Below, piece after piece: positions 8,218-16,816 of a stretch of DNA of 64,000 nucleotides. Source of the stretch: Rubrivivax sp. (lineage in GTDB: Bacteria > Pseudomonadota > Gammaproteobacteria > Burkholderiales > Burkholderiaceae_C); contig JAURZM010000057.1 of NCBI GenBank assembly GCA_030653385.1, positions 1 to 64,000 on the forward strand. The letters are read 5' to 3'. The translations under genes and the position numbers were made by a program. Numbering within the stretch: the first letter of the stretch is position 1; every line of letters starts with the position of its first letter. Below the pieces are notes generated by a model that was not told where the DNA came from, made no database searches, and saw only the letters and a program-made list of their open reading frames with translations.

Positions 8218-10880
8218 GTCTCCTGTTTGTCCGGTACTGTCTGGATCGGCAGATCGAAGGCAAAACACGCCCCTTGTCCGGGCTTCGAAACCAGCCACAG
8301 CCGGCCGCCGAAGTGTTCGACGATGCGGCGGCTGATGGGCAGGCCCAGGCCGGTGCCTTGCGGCCGGTTCTGCTGATCGCCACCCTGGCGAAAACGTTCG
8401 AACACCAGCGCCTGCTGGGCTGCCGGCACACCGGGGCCGTTGTCCTGCACCTGCACCACCACACGGCCTGTGTGCTGCAACAAGCGCACATCGACGTGGC
8501 CGGCTTCACGGGGCACAAACTTGGCGGCATTGCTCAGCAGGTTCAGCACCACCTGCAGCAGGCGGTCGGGGTCGGCCCGCAGCACCGGCACGGTTGCGGC
8601 AGGCAGGTGCAGCTGCACGGTGGCACCGCGCTCGCGGAACAGCTCCGCCGTGCTCAGCAGCGCCTGCTGCAAGAGCGCAGCCAGGTCGACGTCGGCGTTG
8701 ACCCAGTCGGCATGACCACTTTCGATCTTGGCCAGGTCGAGCACCTGGTTCACGAGTCGGCTCAGGCGTTCGCTTTCACTGACCACAATGGCCAGGAACT
8801 GCTGGCGCTGTGCGGTTTCCATCTCGGGTGCATCGCGCATCAGCTCGGCCAGCGCGCGGATGCTGGTCAGCGGCGTGCGCAGTTCGTGCGTGACGCTGCT
8901 CATGAAGTTGTCCTTCAGCTGGTCCAGGCTGCGCAGCTTGTCGTTGAGCTGGCGCAGTTCGGACGCTTCTTCGACGATCTGCACCACGTCCTGCAGCTCC
9001 AGCCTGTCTTCCTGCACCACGCTGGCCACCATGACACGCGCCGACGCGCCGCCGATGGCACCGGCCAGCAGCGTCTCGGCCCGCTGCACCAGGCGCGGGT
9101 CGGCGTCTTGGCCGCTGCCGGCAGGCTGCAGTTGCGCACGTGCCTTGTCGGCACCCAGGAAGCGCCCCACCAGCGCCACCAGATCGGCCACCTTGGCGTG
9201 GCCGCGCCAGAAGACGGGCTCGTGCACCTGCTGTTCGAAGACATCGACAAATCGCAAGGCCTGGCTGGCTTCGGCTGCCTGCGGCGGCCAGGCCAGCGAC
9301 ACGGCCACGAAGAGGCCCGCGTTGGCCAGCAGGCTCCAGAACAAGCCGTGGCTCAGGCTGTCCAGCCCCGCCAGGCCCAGCAGCGCTTCGGGCCGCAGCA
9401 ATGCCAGGCCGAAGGGGCCGTGCTGCAGGAAGCTGCTGTCAACCCAGCCGTCGATCCAACCGCTCTTGGCAATCGAAGGCAGCATCAGCGTGTAGACCCA
9501 CAACAAGGCACCCGCCGACAGCCCCGCCAAGGCACCGTTGCGGGTGCCACCTTTCCAGTACATGCCGCCCAGCAACGCCGGCGCAAACTGCGCCACCGCG
9601 GCAAAGCTGATGAGCCCGATGCTGACCAGCGCATACGCCTCGCCGGCCACGCGGTAGTACAGCCAGCCCAGCAGCATCAGCAGCACGATGACGGCGCGGC
9701 GGATGAACAGCAGCGTGCCAGTCAGGTCGCGCGTGGCAACGGCCTTCAGCCGCAGCAGCAGCGGCAGCACCAGGTCGTTGCAGACCATGGTGCTGACGGC
9801 GATGGCTTCGACGATGACCATGCCGGTGGCCGCCGACAGGCCGCCGACAAACGCGATCAGCGCCAGCCACGGCAGCCCGGCGGCCAGCGGCAGGCTGAGC
9901 ACGAAGGTCTCGGCGTTGGCCGCCTGGCCGTCGAAGAACAGCAGACCCCCCAGTGCAATGGGCAGCACGAACAGGTTGATCAACAGCAGGTAGGCCGGAA
10001 AGGCCCAGGCCGCGCGGCGGATGTGCCGCTCGTCGACGTTTTCGACCACCATCACCTGGAACTGGCGCGGCAGCAGCAGCACGCTCAAACCGGCCAGCAG
10101 CAAGAGGGCCAGCCACTGCTCGAAGGCAAAGGGCACGGCGGGGTCGGCAAGCAGCACACGGCCCACGTCGGGGTGGGCCTGGGCCCGTGCCCACAGCTCA
10201 CCCGGCCCGGCAAACAGGCCCCAGGTGACGAAAATGCCCACGGCCAGGAAGGCCAGCAGCTTGACCACCGACTCGGCCGCGATGGCCGCGACCATGCCTT
10301 CGTGGCGTTCGGTGTTGTCCAGGTGGCGCGTGCCGAAAGCGATGGTGAAGGCCGCCAGCACCGCAGCCACCACGGCGGCAATCAGCGGTGTGCCGCCGGC
10401 TGCACCGGCGCCTTGCGGGCCGCTGAGCACTTCGTAGCTGGTCGCCACCGCCTTCAGCTGCAGCGCGACGTAGGGCACCAGGCCGACCAGCGCCAGCAGC
10501 GTGACCAGCGCGGCCAGCGCGCGGCTCTTGCCGTAGCGGCTGGCGATGAAGTCGGCGATGCTGGTGATGCGGTAGCTGCGTGCGATGCGCACCATCTTGC
10601 GCAGCACCAGCCAGGCCAGCAGCATGGCCAGCGTCGGGCCCAGGTAGATGGGCAGGAACCAGACACCGCCACTGGCGGCGCGGCCGACACTGCCGAAGTA
10701 GGTCCAGGCCGAGCAGTACACGCCCATGCTCAGCGCATAGACCCAGGCCTTGCCGATGACGCTGCGGCCGGCAGCGGCGCGGCGGTCGGCCCACCAGGCC
10801 ACGGCAAACAGCGCCAGCAGGTAGGCCAGGGACACGGCCAGCACCAGCACGGTGGGCAGCGACAGTGGCGTTGCACTCAC
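8214..10880 (-). CDS. Sodium:solute symporter-histidine kinase fusion (CrbS/MxtR/CbrA type)
   Basis: 888 residues. Residues 1 to about 500 form a sodium/solute symporter-like domain with 12 or more helices; a linker follows, then a HisKA domain with phospho-acceptor His665 (VTHELRTPLTS) and a HATPase with N box (NLLSNAAKF), DNGPGVP and GTGLGLPIS. This is the layout of CrbS, MxtR and CbrA sensors, which link carbon-source transport or sensing to gene control. Its place in an actP operon points to acetate or a similar short acid as signal. The start is GTG, 4 bp after the stop of the 71-aa membrane protein; its stop overlaps the regulator start. All catalytic boxes are intact. Confidence 0.93.
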   Translation of the reverse strand: MSATPLSLPTVLVLAVSLAYLLALFAVAWWADRRAAAGRSVIGKAWVYALSMGVYCSAWTYFGSVGRAASGGVWFLPIYLGPTLAMLLAWLVLRKMVRIARSYRITSIADFIASRYGKSRALAALVTLLALVGLVPYVALQLKAVATSYEVLSGPQGAGAAGGTPLIAAVVAAVLAAFTIAFGTRHLDNTERHEGMVAAIAAESVVKLLAFLAVGIFVTWGLFAGPGELWARAQAHPDVGRVLLADPAVPFAFEQWLALLLLAGLSVLLLPRQFQVMVVENVDERHIRRAAWAFPAYLLLINLFVLPIALGGLLFFDGQAANAETFVLSLPLAAGLPWLALIAFVGGLSAATGMVIVEAIAVSTMVCNDLVLPLLLRLKAVATRDLTGTLLFIRRAVIVLLMLLGWLYYRVAGEAYALVSIGLISFAAVAQFAPALLGGMYWKGGTRNGALAGLSAGALLWVYTLMLPSIAKSGWIDGWVDSSFLQHGPFGLALLRPEALLGLAGLDSLSHGLFWSLLANAGLFVAVSLAWPPQAAEASQALRFVDVFEQQVHEPVFWRGHAKVADLVALVGRFLGADKARAQLQPAGSGQDADPRLVQRAETLLAGAIGGASARVMVASVVQEDRLELQDVVQIVEEASELRQLNDKLRSLDQLKDNFMSSVTHELRTPLTSIRALAELMRDAPEMETAQRQQFLAIVVSESERLSRLVNQVLDLAKIESGHADWVNADVDLAALLQQALLSTAELFRERGATVQLHLPAATVPVLRADPDRLLQVVLNLLSNAAKFVPREAGHVDVRLLQHTGRVVVQVQDNGPGVPAAQQALVFERFRQGGDQQNRPQGTGLGLPISRRIVEHFGGRLWLVSKPGQGACFAFDLPIQTVPDKQET

Positions 10881-10884
10881 GGCA

Positions 10885-11100
10885 TCAGCCCCCGGCGCGG
10901 CGTTCCATCAACAGCGCCAGCAGCACGATCAGCCCCAACCAGGCGCCAAACAGCGCCACCGGCAGCAGCGGCAGGCCCCACAACGTGTGCGGCGCCAGCC
11001 ACACCTGCAGCAGCGGAAAGTTGAACAGCAGCACACCGGCGGCAAACAGCGCCAGCAGGCGCTGGGCCAACAGGTGGTGCCGTCGATTCTGGTCTTTCAT
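10885..11100 (-). CDS. Small two-helix membrane protein of the acetate operon
   Basis: 71 residues with a basic N-terminus (MKDQNRRHH) and two hydrophobic helices (about 14-30 and 42-64), ending in MERRAGG. It lies between the DUF294 gene (22 bp upstream) and the symporter-kinase (4 bp downstream), with a G-rich ribosome site, so it is translated within the operon. I do not recognise a named family. Its place just before a symporter-like sensor recalls the DUF485 protein before ActP: each symporter domain here has a small membrane partner encoded upstream. A helper-subunit role is an inference. Confidence 0.75.
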   Translation of the reverse strand: MKDQNRRHHLLAQRLLALFAAGVLLFNFPLLQVWLAPHTLWGLPLLPVALFGAWLGLIVLLALLMERRAGG

Positions 11101-11122
11101 CGTGCGCCCCCCGCCCGGGTGT

Positions 11123-12574
11123 TCACAAGCTGTCCAGCTTGAAGTGCTGGCGCAGGTGTTGCCTGAACCGCTTCACGATGGCCAGCGCGTCGTGCAGGGG
11201 CTCGCGTTCCAGCGTGCTCAGTGCCCCTGGCCGCACCTCGTTGTTGGCGGGTTGGCCGGCCGCACGCTGCTTGAGCTGGTGGTTCAGGCGCACCGCCATC
11301 AAGAGGTGCAGGGCCTCGACCAGGTCACGTGCCAGCGTGCTGTCCAACAGCTGCCGTTCCACCAGCTGCGCCACGCGGGCCGCGGTGCCCTGTTCGCGCA
11401 CACCGGCCTGCAAGGCCAGCGCGCGCACGCCGTGCACGATGGGGAAGGTGCCCAGCTTCTTCAGGTCCAGCGGCTGCTCGTCGCGTTTTTGCGTGATGTG
11501 GGTGAGGCGCGTGAACCAGTTGCCCGGCTCCTGGAACTGGTCGGCGGCCGCGGCGAAGCGTGCCAGGTAGGTGTCCTGGTCGGTCAGCAACTGCTCGAGG
11601 TGGGCACGTGCCTGCTGCAGCAGCGTGGTGTCGCCAGCCACGGCGTGGGCGTCGAAAAAGATCGCCAGGTGCATCGGGCCGTCCACCGTACCGCCGTAGA
11701 CCCAGCCCCGCATGGTCTGGCGGAAGCGCGCCAGCGGCTGCCGCCACAGCGGGTTGTCCACCATGATGCCGCCCGGGCAGCGGGGGTAGCCCAGTTCGGC
11801 CAGTGCGGCGTTGAAGTCGGTCGCCAGCACGTCGAGCCCGGCGGGCTCGAAACCGTCGCGCAACAGCAGGGCGTTGTCCTGGTCGGTTTTCAGGATCTGC
11901 TCGCCTCGGCCTTCGCTGCCCATCACCAGCAGGCAGCTGCCCGCCTGCACATCGGCCGGTGCCAGCAGCGACCACAGGCGCGCGATCAGCCGCGTGTTGA
12001 GCTCGCTCACCAGGCGTGTGATGCGTTCGATGCGGATGCCACTGCCGTGCAGCAGCGCCACCATCTCGTCGATGCGCTGCGCGGCGGCGCGCAGCTCGGG
12101 CAGCCGCGCAGCATCGTCGATCTGCAGCGCCACGATGTGCGAGTGGTTGGCAACGAAGCTCACCAGGTCCAGCTGGCCCAGCACACCGATGATGGCGCCA
12201 CGGTCTTGCACCACCAGGCGGTGCACACGGTGCTGCACCATCAGCCACAGGGCCTCGAAAAGGTCGGCGTCGACGTCGACGCCGACGAGGTCGAAACGGG
12301 CCACCTCGCGCACCGCCAGCTGCTGCGGCGGTATGTCGCGCAAGAGGGCATCGCGCAGGTCGGTGGTGGTGAACATGCCCACCCTTTCGACGCCGGCCTG
12401 CACGTCGCGCACCAGGGCCTGCGTCAGACCGCGTTGCGACAGTTCGCGGCACACGGTGACCAGGTCCGATGCGCCGTCCACGTAGATGGGCTTGCGCAGG
12501 TAGGCATCGCGGATGCGCGCGGTCACCAGCGACAGCATCTCGCGCTGCGGTTCGGCGGCTGGGGTGTGGTTCAT
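11123..12574 (-). CDS. DUF294 nucleotidyltransferase-like protein with CBS domains
   Basis: 483 residues. A CBS pair covers about 20-140 (VGMFTTTDLRDALL; IIGVLGQLDLVSFV). Then comes a GlnD-like nucleotidyltransferase domain with the signature GSEGRGEQILKTDQDNALL (about 230-250), and a C-terminal DUF294 helical region. CBS pairs usually bind adenine nucleotides, and the transferase core suggests that it nucleotidylates a protein in response to energy state. The same gene is found next to actP in Pseudomonas and other proteobacteria, so it is a conserved part of acetate metabolism, though its target is not established. AGGGG precedes the start. A hairpin lies just upstream at 12595-12625. Confidence 0.88.
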   Translation of the reverse strand: MNHTPAAEPQREMLSLVTARIRDAYLRKPIYVDGASDLVTVCRELSQRGLTQALVRDVQAGVERVGMFTTTDLRDALLRDIPPQQLAVREVARFDLVGVDVDADLFEALWLMVQHRVHRLVVQDRGAIIGVLGQLDLVSFVANHSHIVALQIDDAARLPELRAAAQRIDEMVALLHGSGIRIERITRLVSELNTRLIARLWSLLAPADVQAGSCLLVMGSEGRGEQILKTDQDNALLLRDGFEPAGLDVLATDFNAALAELGYPRCPGGIMVDNPLWRQPLARFRQTMRGWVYGGTVDGPMHLAIFFDAHAVAGDTTLLQQARAHLEQLLTDQDTYLARFAAAADQFQEPGNWFTRLTHITQKRDEQPLDLKKLGTFPIVHGVRALALQAGVREQGTAARVAQLVERQLLDSTLARDLVEALHLLMAVRLNHQLKQRAAGQPANNEVRPGALSTLEREPLHDALAIVKRFRQHLRQHFKLDSL

Positions 12575-12594
12575 CGGTCCCCTGAAATGGGAGT

Positions 12595-12625
12595 CGGGAC
12601 CGCTGACGATAGGCCGGCGGTCCCG
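12595..12625. terminator. Hairpin between actP and the DUF294 gene
   Basis: An 8-bp perfect inverted repeat (CGGGACCG / CGGTCCCG) with a 15-nt loop lies between the actP stop and the DUF294 start on the minus strand. There is no T run, so it may be a weak terminator or an mRNA-processing hairpin that lowers downstream expression relative to actP. It is not a convincing intrinsic terminator. Confidence 0.4.
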
Positions 12626-12658
12626 TGTCGTGGGCTGATCTGCGTCAGCTGTTCAAGC

Positions 12659-12700
12659 TTCAGTGGCCGGGCTTCAGTGGCCTGGCTTCAGTGACCAGAC
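12659..12700. repeat. Three 14-bp tandem repeats over the actP stop codon
   Basis: Three head-to-tail 14-bp units begin at 12659, 12673 and 12687: TTCAGTGGCCGGGC, TTCAGTGGCCTGGC and TTCAGTGACCAGAC. The last unit holds the actP stop codon. The unit length is not a multiple of three, so this is slippage or duplication at the end of the gene and not a protein repeat. Confidence 0.7.
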
Positions 12701-14403
12701 GCACCCGAAGCGCCGATGCCGGTTTCCGACCGCACCTGCTGCGCCAGGAAGCCGGCCTTGTCCACCGCCGCACGTTGGCTGCCGTCCAGCACGCTGAAGA
12801 GCCAGATGCCGACGAAGCCAATGGTCATCGAAAACAGCGCCGGGCTGGCGTACGGGAACAGCGCACTGCCCGCGGGGTTGCCCAGTGTGGCTTCCCACAC
12901 CGCCGGCGACACCACCGTCAGCGCCACGCTGCTGAACAGGCCCAGGAAACCGCCGATCACCGCGCCACGCGTGGTGCACCCTTTCCACAACACGCTCATC
13001 AGCAGCACCGGGAAGTTGGCGCTGGCCGCGATGGCGAATGCCAGGCTGACCATGAAGGCGATGTTCTGCTTCTCGAAGGCAATGCCCAGCGCCACGGCCA
13101 CCACACCCAGACAGATGGTTGTGATCTTGGACACCCGCAGCTCGGTCTTGGGGTCGGCCTTGCCCTTCTTGACGACAGTGGCGTACAGGTCATGCGAGAC
13201 CGCCGAGGCGCCCGACAGCGTGAGGCCGGCCACCACCGCCAGGATGGTGGCAAAGGCCACCGCCGAGATGAAGCCCAGGAAGACGTTGCCGCCCACCGCG
13301 TCGGCCAGGTGGATGGCGGCCATGTTGTTGCCGCCCACCAACACACCCTTGGCATCCAGGAAGTCCGGGTTGGTCAGCACGAAGGTGATGGCGCCGAAAC
13401 CGATGATGAAGGTCAGGATGTAGAAGTAACCGATCCAGGTGGTGGCCCACAGCACCGACTTGCGCGCTTCCTTGGCGTTGGGCACGGTGAAGAAACGCAT
13501 CAGGATGTGAGGCAGGCCGGCGGTGCCGAACATCAGCGCCATGCCGAAGCTGATGGCACTGATCGGGTCTTTCACGAAGCCGCCCGGGCCCATGATCGAA
13601 AAGCCGACCCGGGCCGCCTCTTCCGGCGACTTGCCGCCCTTGGCCGCGATGTCGGTCTTGATCTGCACCGCCTGCGCGAACATGGCCTCGGGGCTGAAGC
13701 CGAAGTGCAGCAGCACCATGAAGGCCATGAAGGTGGCGCCGCACAGCAGCATCACGGCCTTGATGATCTGCACCCAGGTGGTGGCGGTCATGCCACCGAA
13801 GAGCACGTAGACCATCATCAGGCCGCCGACCAGCACCACCGCGATCCAGTACTCCAGCCCGAACAGCAGCTTGATGAGCTGGCCCGCGCCGACCATCTGC
13901 GCGATCAGATAGAAGGCCACCACCACCAGCGTGCCGCTGGCGGCGAACATGCGCACCGGCGTCTGGCTGAAGCGGAACGAAGCCACGTCGGCAAAGGTGA
14001 ACTTGCCCAGGTTGCGCAGGCGCTCGGCCAGCAGGAAGGTGACCACCGGCCAGCCGACCAGGAAGCCGATGCTGTAGATCAGGCCGTCGAAGCCGCTGGC
14101 CATCACCGCCGCGCTGATGCCCAGGAAAGAAGCCGCCGACATGTAGTCACCAGCAATCGCCAGACCGTTCTGGAAGCCAGTGATGCCACCACCGGCGGTG
14201 TAGAAATCGGCCGCGCTCTTGGTCTTGGAGGCGGCCCACTTGGTGACCCACAGCGTGAAGGCGACAAAGGCACCGAACATGCCGATGGCCGTCCAGTTGA
14301 TGGCCTGTTTGTCGGCCTGGCCCAGGTCGGCACCGGCGGCCAGCACCGCAGTGGCACAGGCCATCGTCGCCATGACGACAGTCAGTCGGGTGGCGGCCCT
14401 CAC
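12688..14403 (-). CDS. actP: Cation/acetate symporter ActP
   Basis: 571-residue sodium:solute symporter with about 13 helices. It takes up acetate and other short monocarboxylates with a cation. Typical ActP segments are present: [20 protein letters not shown] near residue 70-90 and [10 protein letters not shown] after it. The N-terminus resembles the cleaved leader of E. coli ActP. It starts with GTG in a GTGA overlap with the DUF485 stop, the same coupling as yjcH-actP of E. coli. It is followed by the sensor and regulator genes of the operon, so uptake and sensing are encoded together. Confidence 0.95.
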   Translation of the reverse strand: MRAATRLTVVMATMACATAVLAAGADLGQADKQAINWTAIGMFGAFVAFTLWVTKWAASKTKSAADFYTAGGGITGFQNGLAIAGDYMSAASFLGISAAVMASGFDGLIYSIGFLVGWPVVTFLLAERLRNLGKFTFADVASFRFSQTPVRMFAASGTLVVVAFYLIAQMVGAGQLIKLLFGLEYWIAVVLVGGLMMVYVLFGGMTATTWVQIIKAVMLLCGATFMAFMVLLHFGFSPEAMFAQAVQIKTDIAAKGGKSPEEAARVGFSIMGPGGFVKDPISAISFGMALMFGTAGLPHILMRFFTVPNAKEARKSVLWATTWIGYFYILTFIIGFGAITFVLTNPDFLDAKGVLVGGNNMAAIHLADAVGGNVFLGFISAVAFATILAVVAGLTLSGASAVSHDLYATVVKKGKADPKTELRVSKITTICLGVVAVALGIAFEKQNIAFMVSLAFAIAASANFPVLLMSVLWKGCTTRGAVIGGFLGLFSSVALTVVSPAVWEATLGNPAGSALFPYASPALFSMTIGFVGIWLFSVLDGSQRAAVDKAGFLAQQVRSETGIGASGASGH

Positions 14404-14708
14404 TTCATCACCGCCTGGTTGACTTCTTCAGACAGGCGGTCGAATTCGTCATTGGCCCGCCGCACGTAGATGGCGGTGATGACGATGGTGAACACGATCA
14501 CCGCCAGGCCGATCGGCATGCCCAGCGTCATCACGCCCTCACCCAGGCGGGTGGACAGCAGCGGCTTGTAAAAGGCCACCAGCATGATGAAGCCGTAGTA
14601 CACGACCATCATCGCGCCGGTGAGCCACCAGCCGAAACGCGTGCGCCGTTCTTTCAGCTTCTGGTACGACGGGTGTGCGGCAATGCGCAACGCCAGGTTC
14701 GCTTCCAT
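14400..14708 (-). CDS. yjcH: DUF485 membrane protein (YjcH-like partner of ActP)
   Basis: 102 residues with two helices (about 26-48 and 62-83) and the family motif [15 protein letters not shown] near the N-terminus. It is always found just before actP in proteobacteria and is thought to assist the symporter; the exact role is unproven. An AAGGAG site lies before the ATG. It is the first gene of the acetate operon, so the promoter must lie in 14709-14988. Confidence 0.93.
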   Translation of the reverse strand: MEANLALRIAAHPSYQKLKERRTRFGWWLTGAMMVVYYGFIMLVAFYKPLLSTRLGEGVMTLGMPIGLAVIVFTIVITAIYVRRANDEFDRLSEEVNQAVMK

Positions 14709-14988
14709 GTCTTGTCTCCTTGGGTCCTTCGGGCGGCACTGTCATCACGGCGGTGCATGGGCGGACTGTCGGCGCTGGCACTGACCCAGCTCTGACGCGA
14801 AACCAACAGGGGCTGACGCGGCATGACAGAGCCTTACAGCGCGGGACAGGTCGAACACCGACAAGATCCAGTCTGCGCGCAGCGGCTGGCGCGGCGATGT
14901 GCGTCAGCGCACCGAAATCCGCGCGCCACAGGTCCAGATTCGAGGCTCACCCCCGATTCACCAGCGGGCCCGACGCAAGGAGCACGAC
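14709..14988. promoter_or_regulatory. Divergent promoter region of the acetate operon and the caspase-like pair
   Basis: This 280-bp gap separates yjcH (minus) from the secreted paralogue pair (plus). It holds two direct copies of CTGACGCG at 14792-14799 and 14813-14820, 21 bp apart, about two helical turns. That spacing suits a regulator binding one DNA face next to the yjcH promoter. I could not find convincing -35/-10 or -24/-12 boxes by eye. The plus-strand gene has AAGGAGC before its ATG. Confidence 0.4.
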
Positions 14989-16713
14989 ATGAAGCTTGAT
15001 CAGACAAGCGGCCTGGGCGGCAACTGGCGCAGTTGCGCACGGTTCACGCACGCCGTTGCGCTGGCCCTCGCACTGGCCCTGGTCTTGACGTGCACGGCAG
15101 CCGTGGCCGCGCCGCGCACCCAGACGGTGTGCACGATCACCGTCAACTCGGCCGACGAAAAGATGATGTTCCAGCGCCACCTGCCAGCCGGCAAGACCCG
15201 CTTCGTGGAACTGGTCGAACGTGGCCGGCCCGACTGGCTGGCCGGCGCCTGCCAGTCGGCAGTGGCTTGCGACGTGCTGATCATCTCGGGCCACTACGAC
15301 GGCTACAACCACTTCTTTTCCGACCAGCTGGAGAACCCCGAACACCTGCCGGTCGATGAACTCGAACGGGTTTCGTGCAGCGACTCGTGCCAAGGCCTGT
15401 TTGCGCAACTGAAAGAGGTGCACCTGTACGGCTGCAACACGCTGAACCGGGCCCCGCAGAACAAGGCCGGTGCCGACGTGCTTCGCAGCCTGCTTCGCGA
15501 AGGCCATTCGCTGAAAGCCGCGCAGCAGCTGCAGCGCAGCCTGAACGCGGGCCACGGCGAGAGCAGCCACGACCGCATGCGGCAGGTCTTCAAGGACGTG
15601 CCGGTGATCTACGGCTTTTCGTCGTTGGCGCCGCTGGGCCCGGTGGCGGCTGCCACGCTGGGCGGCTACTTCCGCAGTCACGGCGCACGCGAAATCGGCC
15701 GTGGTCGCGCCAGCGCGGGCCTGCTGCGGCAATTTTCGCCATTGGGCATGTCGGTGGCACAGGGCATGAGCGACCAGGACCCGCATGCGCATGTGCGGCA
15801 GGACGTGTGCCGGTTTGTCGACGACCGGCTGTCGGACGCCGATCGCCTGGGCTTTGTGCACCAGTTGCTGCAAAGGCCCATCGCGCAATCGCGAGTCCAT
15901 CTGGACCGACTGGAGCGATACGCATCGACGCTGGACGAAACCGGCCAACACACAGCGCAGATGGTGTTGGGGCTGGACCTGGTGGCGGGCGACACGGACA
16001 CCCGCCAACGCTTCCTGGCCTTTGCGCGGGACGCCGACCAGGCCGAGGTCAGCGCGCGCATGGTCAAGGTCGCGCAGCAACTGGGCTGGTTGACGGAACA
16101 AGAACGCCGGCACGAACTGGCGGGGCTGCTGGGCCAGGTGCTGCAGCGCCCCACGGTGGGCACCAACGAAATCAACCTGGCCTGCACCTTGAACGCGTCG
16201 CGCGAACTGGACAGTCACTTCGGGCCCGGCGGGCCGACAGCGGGGCCGCCAGCGGGGCCGCACAGCAGCCTGCCACACGCGGCCATGCGCGCCTGCCTGG
16301 GCAGCGCACAAGGCCATGCCCACACGCTGGCAGCACTGCTGAGCCCCCGCGAGGCCGACGTGGCCGTGGCCCAGGACTACCTTCGCCACCGCCCCATCGC
16401 CGACGCTCAGGACCTGCGACGCCTGGCCACCGGCATCAGCGCCATGGCACCGTCCAGCGCGCAGGTGCGGGCGCTCGAAACGCTGGGGCGACACTATGTG
16501 TCGGATCGCACGATCACCAACCGGCTGTTGCAACTGTTCGTGCAGACGCCTTCACCCGAGGTGCAGCGGGCGGTGGCGGGTGTGCTGATCCGCGCCGACC
16601 GGCGCGCCTTGGCCAACCCGCAGCTGCGCGCCACGCTGGTGAAGCACCGCCACCGCTCGCCCCCGGGCGACGACATGATCGACGCCTTGATCCGGCGCCT
16701 GGAAGCCTCCTGA
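14989..16713 (+). CDS. Secreted caspase/CHAT-like protein, copy A
   Basis: 574 residues; I do not recognise a named family. A signal peptide covers about 1-40 (ALALALALVLTCTAAVA). The N-terminal domain has the order of a clan CD peptidase: strand CTITVNSADEK, then CDVLIISGHYDG with His102, then LKEVHLYGCNTL with Cys149, a spacing like CHAT and caspase domains. Cysteine pairs (CSDSC) fit an exported protein. A segment VPVIYGFSSLAPLG closes the core. The C-terminal half (about 260-574) is helical with HEAT-like stretches (VQRAVAGVLIRAD). The start at 14989 has AAGGAGC; an upstream in-frame start at 14899 would spoil the signal peptide. A paralogue follows 103 bp downstream. Peptidase activity is inferred. 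Confidence 0.7.
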   Translation: MKLDQTSGLGGNWRSCARFTHAVALALALALVLTCTAAVAAPRTQTVCTITVNSADEKMMFQRHLPAGKTRFVELVERGRPDWLAGACQSAVACDVLIISGHYDGYNHFFSDQLENPEHLPVDELERVSCSDSCQGLFAQLKEVHLYGCNTLNRAPQNKAGADVLRSLLREGHSLKAAQQLQRSLNAGHGESSHDRMRQVFKDVPVIYGFSSLAPLGPVAAATLGGYFRSHGAREIGRGRASAGLLRQFSPLGMSVAQGMSDQDPHAHVRQDVCRFVDDRLSDADRLGFVHQLLQRPIAQSRVHLDRLERYASTLDETGQHTAQMVLGLDLVAGDTDTRQRFLAFARDADQAEVSARMVKVAQQLGWLTEQERRHELAGLLGQVLQRPTVGTNEINLACTLNASRELDSHFGPGGPTAGPPAGPHSSLPHAAMRACLGSAQGHAHTLAALLSPREADVAVAQDYLRHRPIADAQDLRRLATGISAMAPSSAQVRALETLGRHYVSDRTITNRLLQLFVQTPSPEVQRAVAGVLIRADRRALANPQLRATLVKHRHRSPPGDDMIDALIRRLEAS

Positions 16714-16816
16714 AGCACTTGCGTCGGGCCTGTTGGCCTGCCCCGGCGGGCGCGTTCGCTTACAGGCCGGTGCCTGTTGCGCGCTTGTTGCGGGTGGTCC
16801 TGTGGTCCACTCGGGC

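Noticed and set aside
5566-11024. Two plus-strand open frames of 936 and 916 codons
   Set aside because: They mirror the exonuclease fusion and the symporter-kinase. Composition is His/Gln/Arg-rich with no recognisable motif.
14947-16533. Minus-strand frame of 528 codons opposite the first caspase-like gene
   Set aside because: The plus frame has a signal peptide, a ribosome site and a colinear paralogue; the minus frame has none of these.
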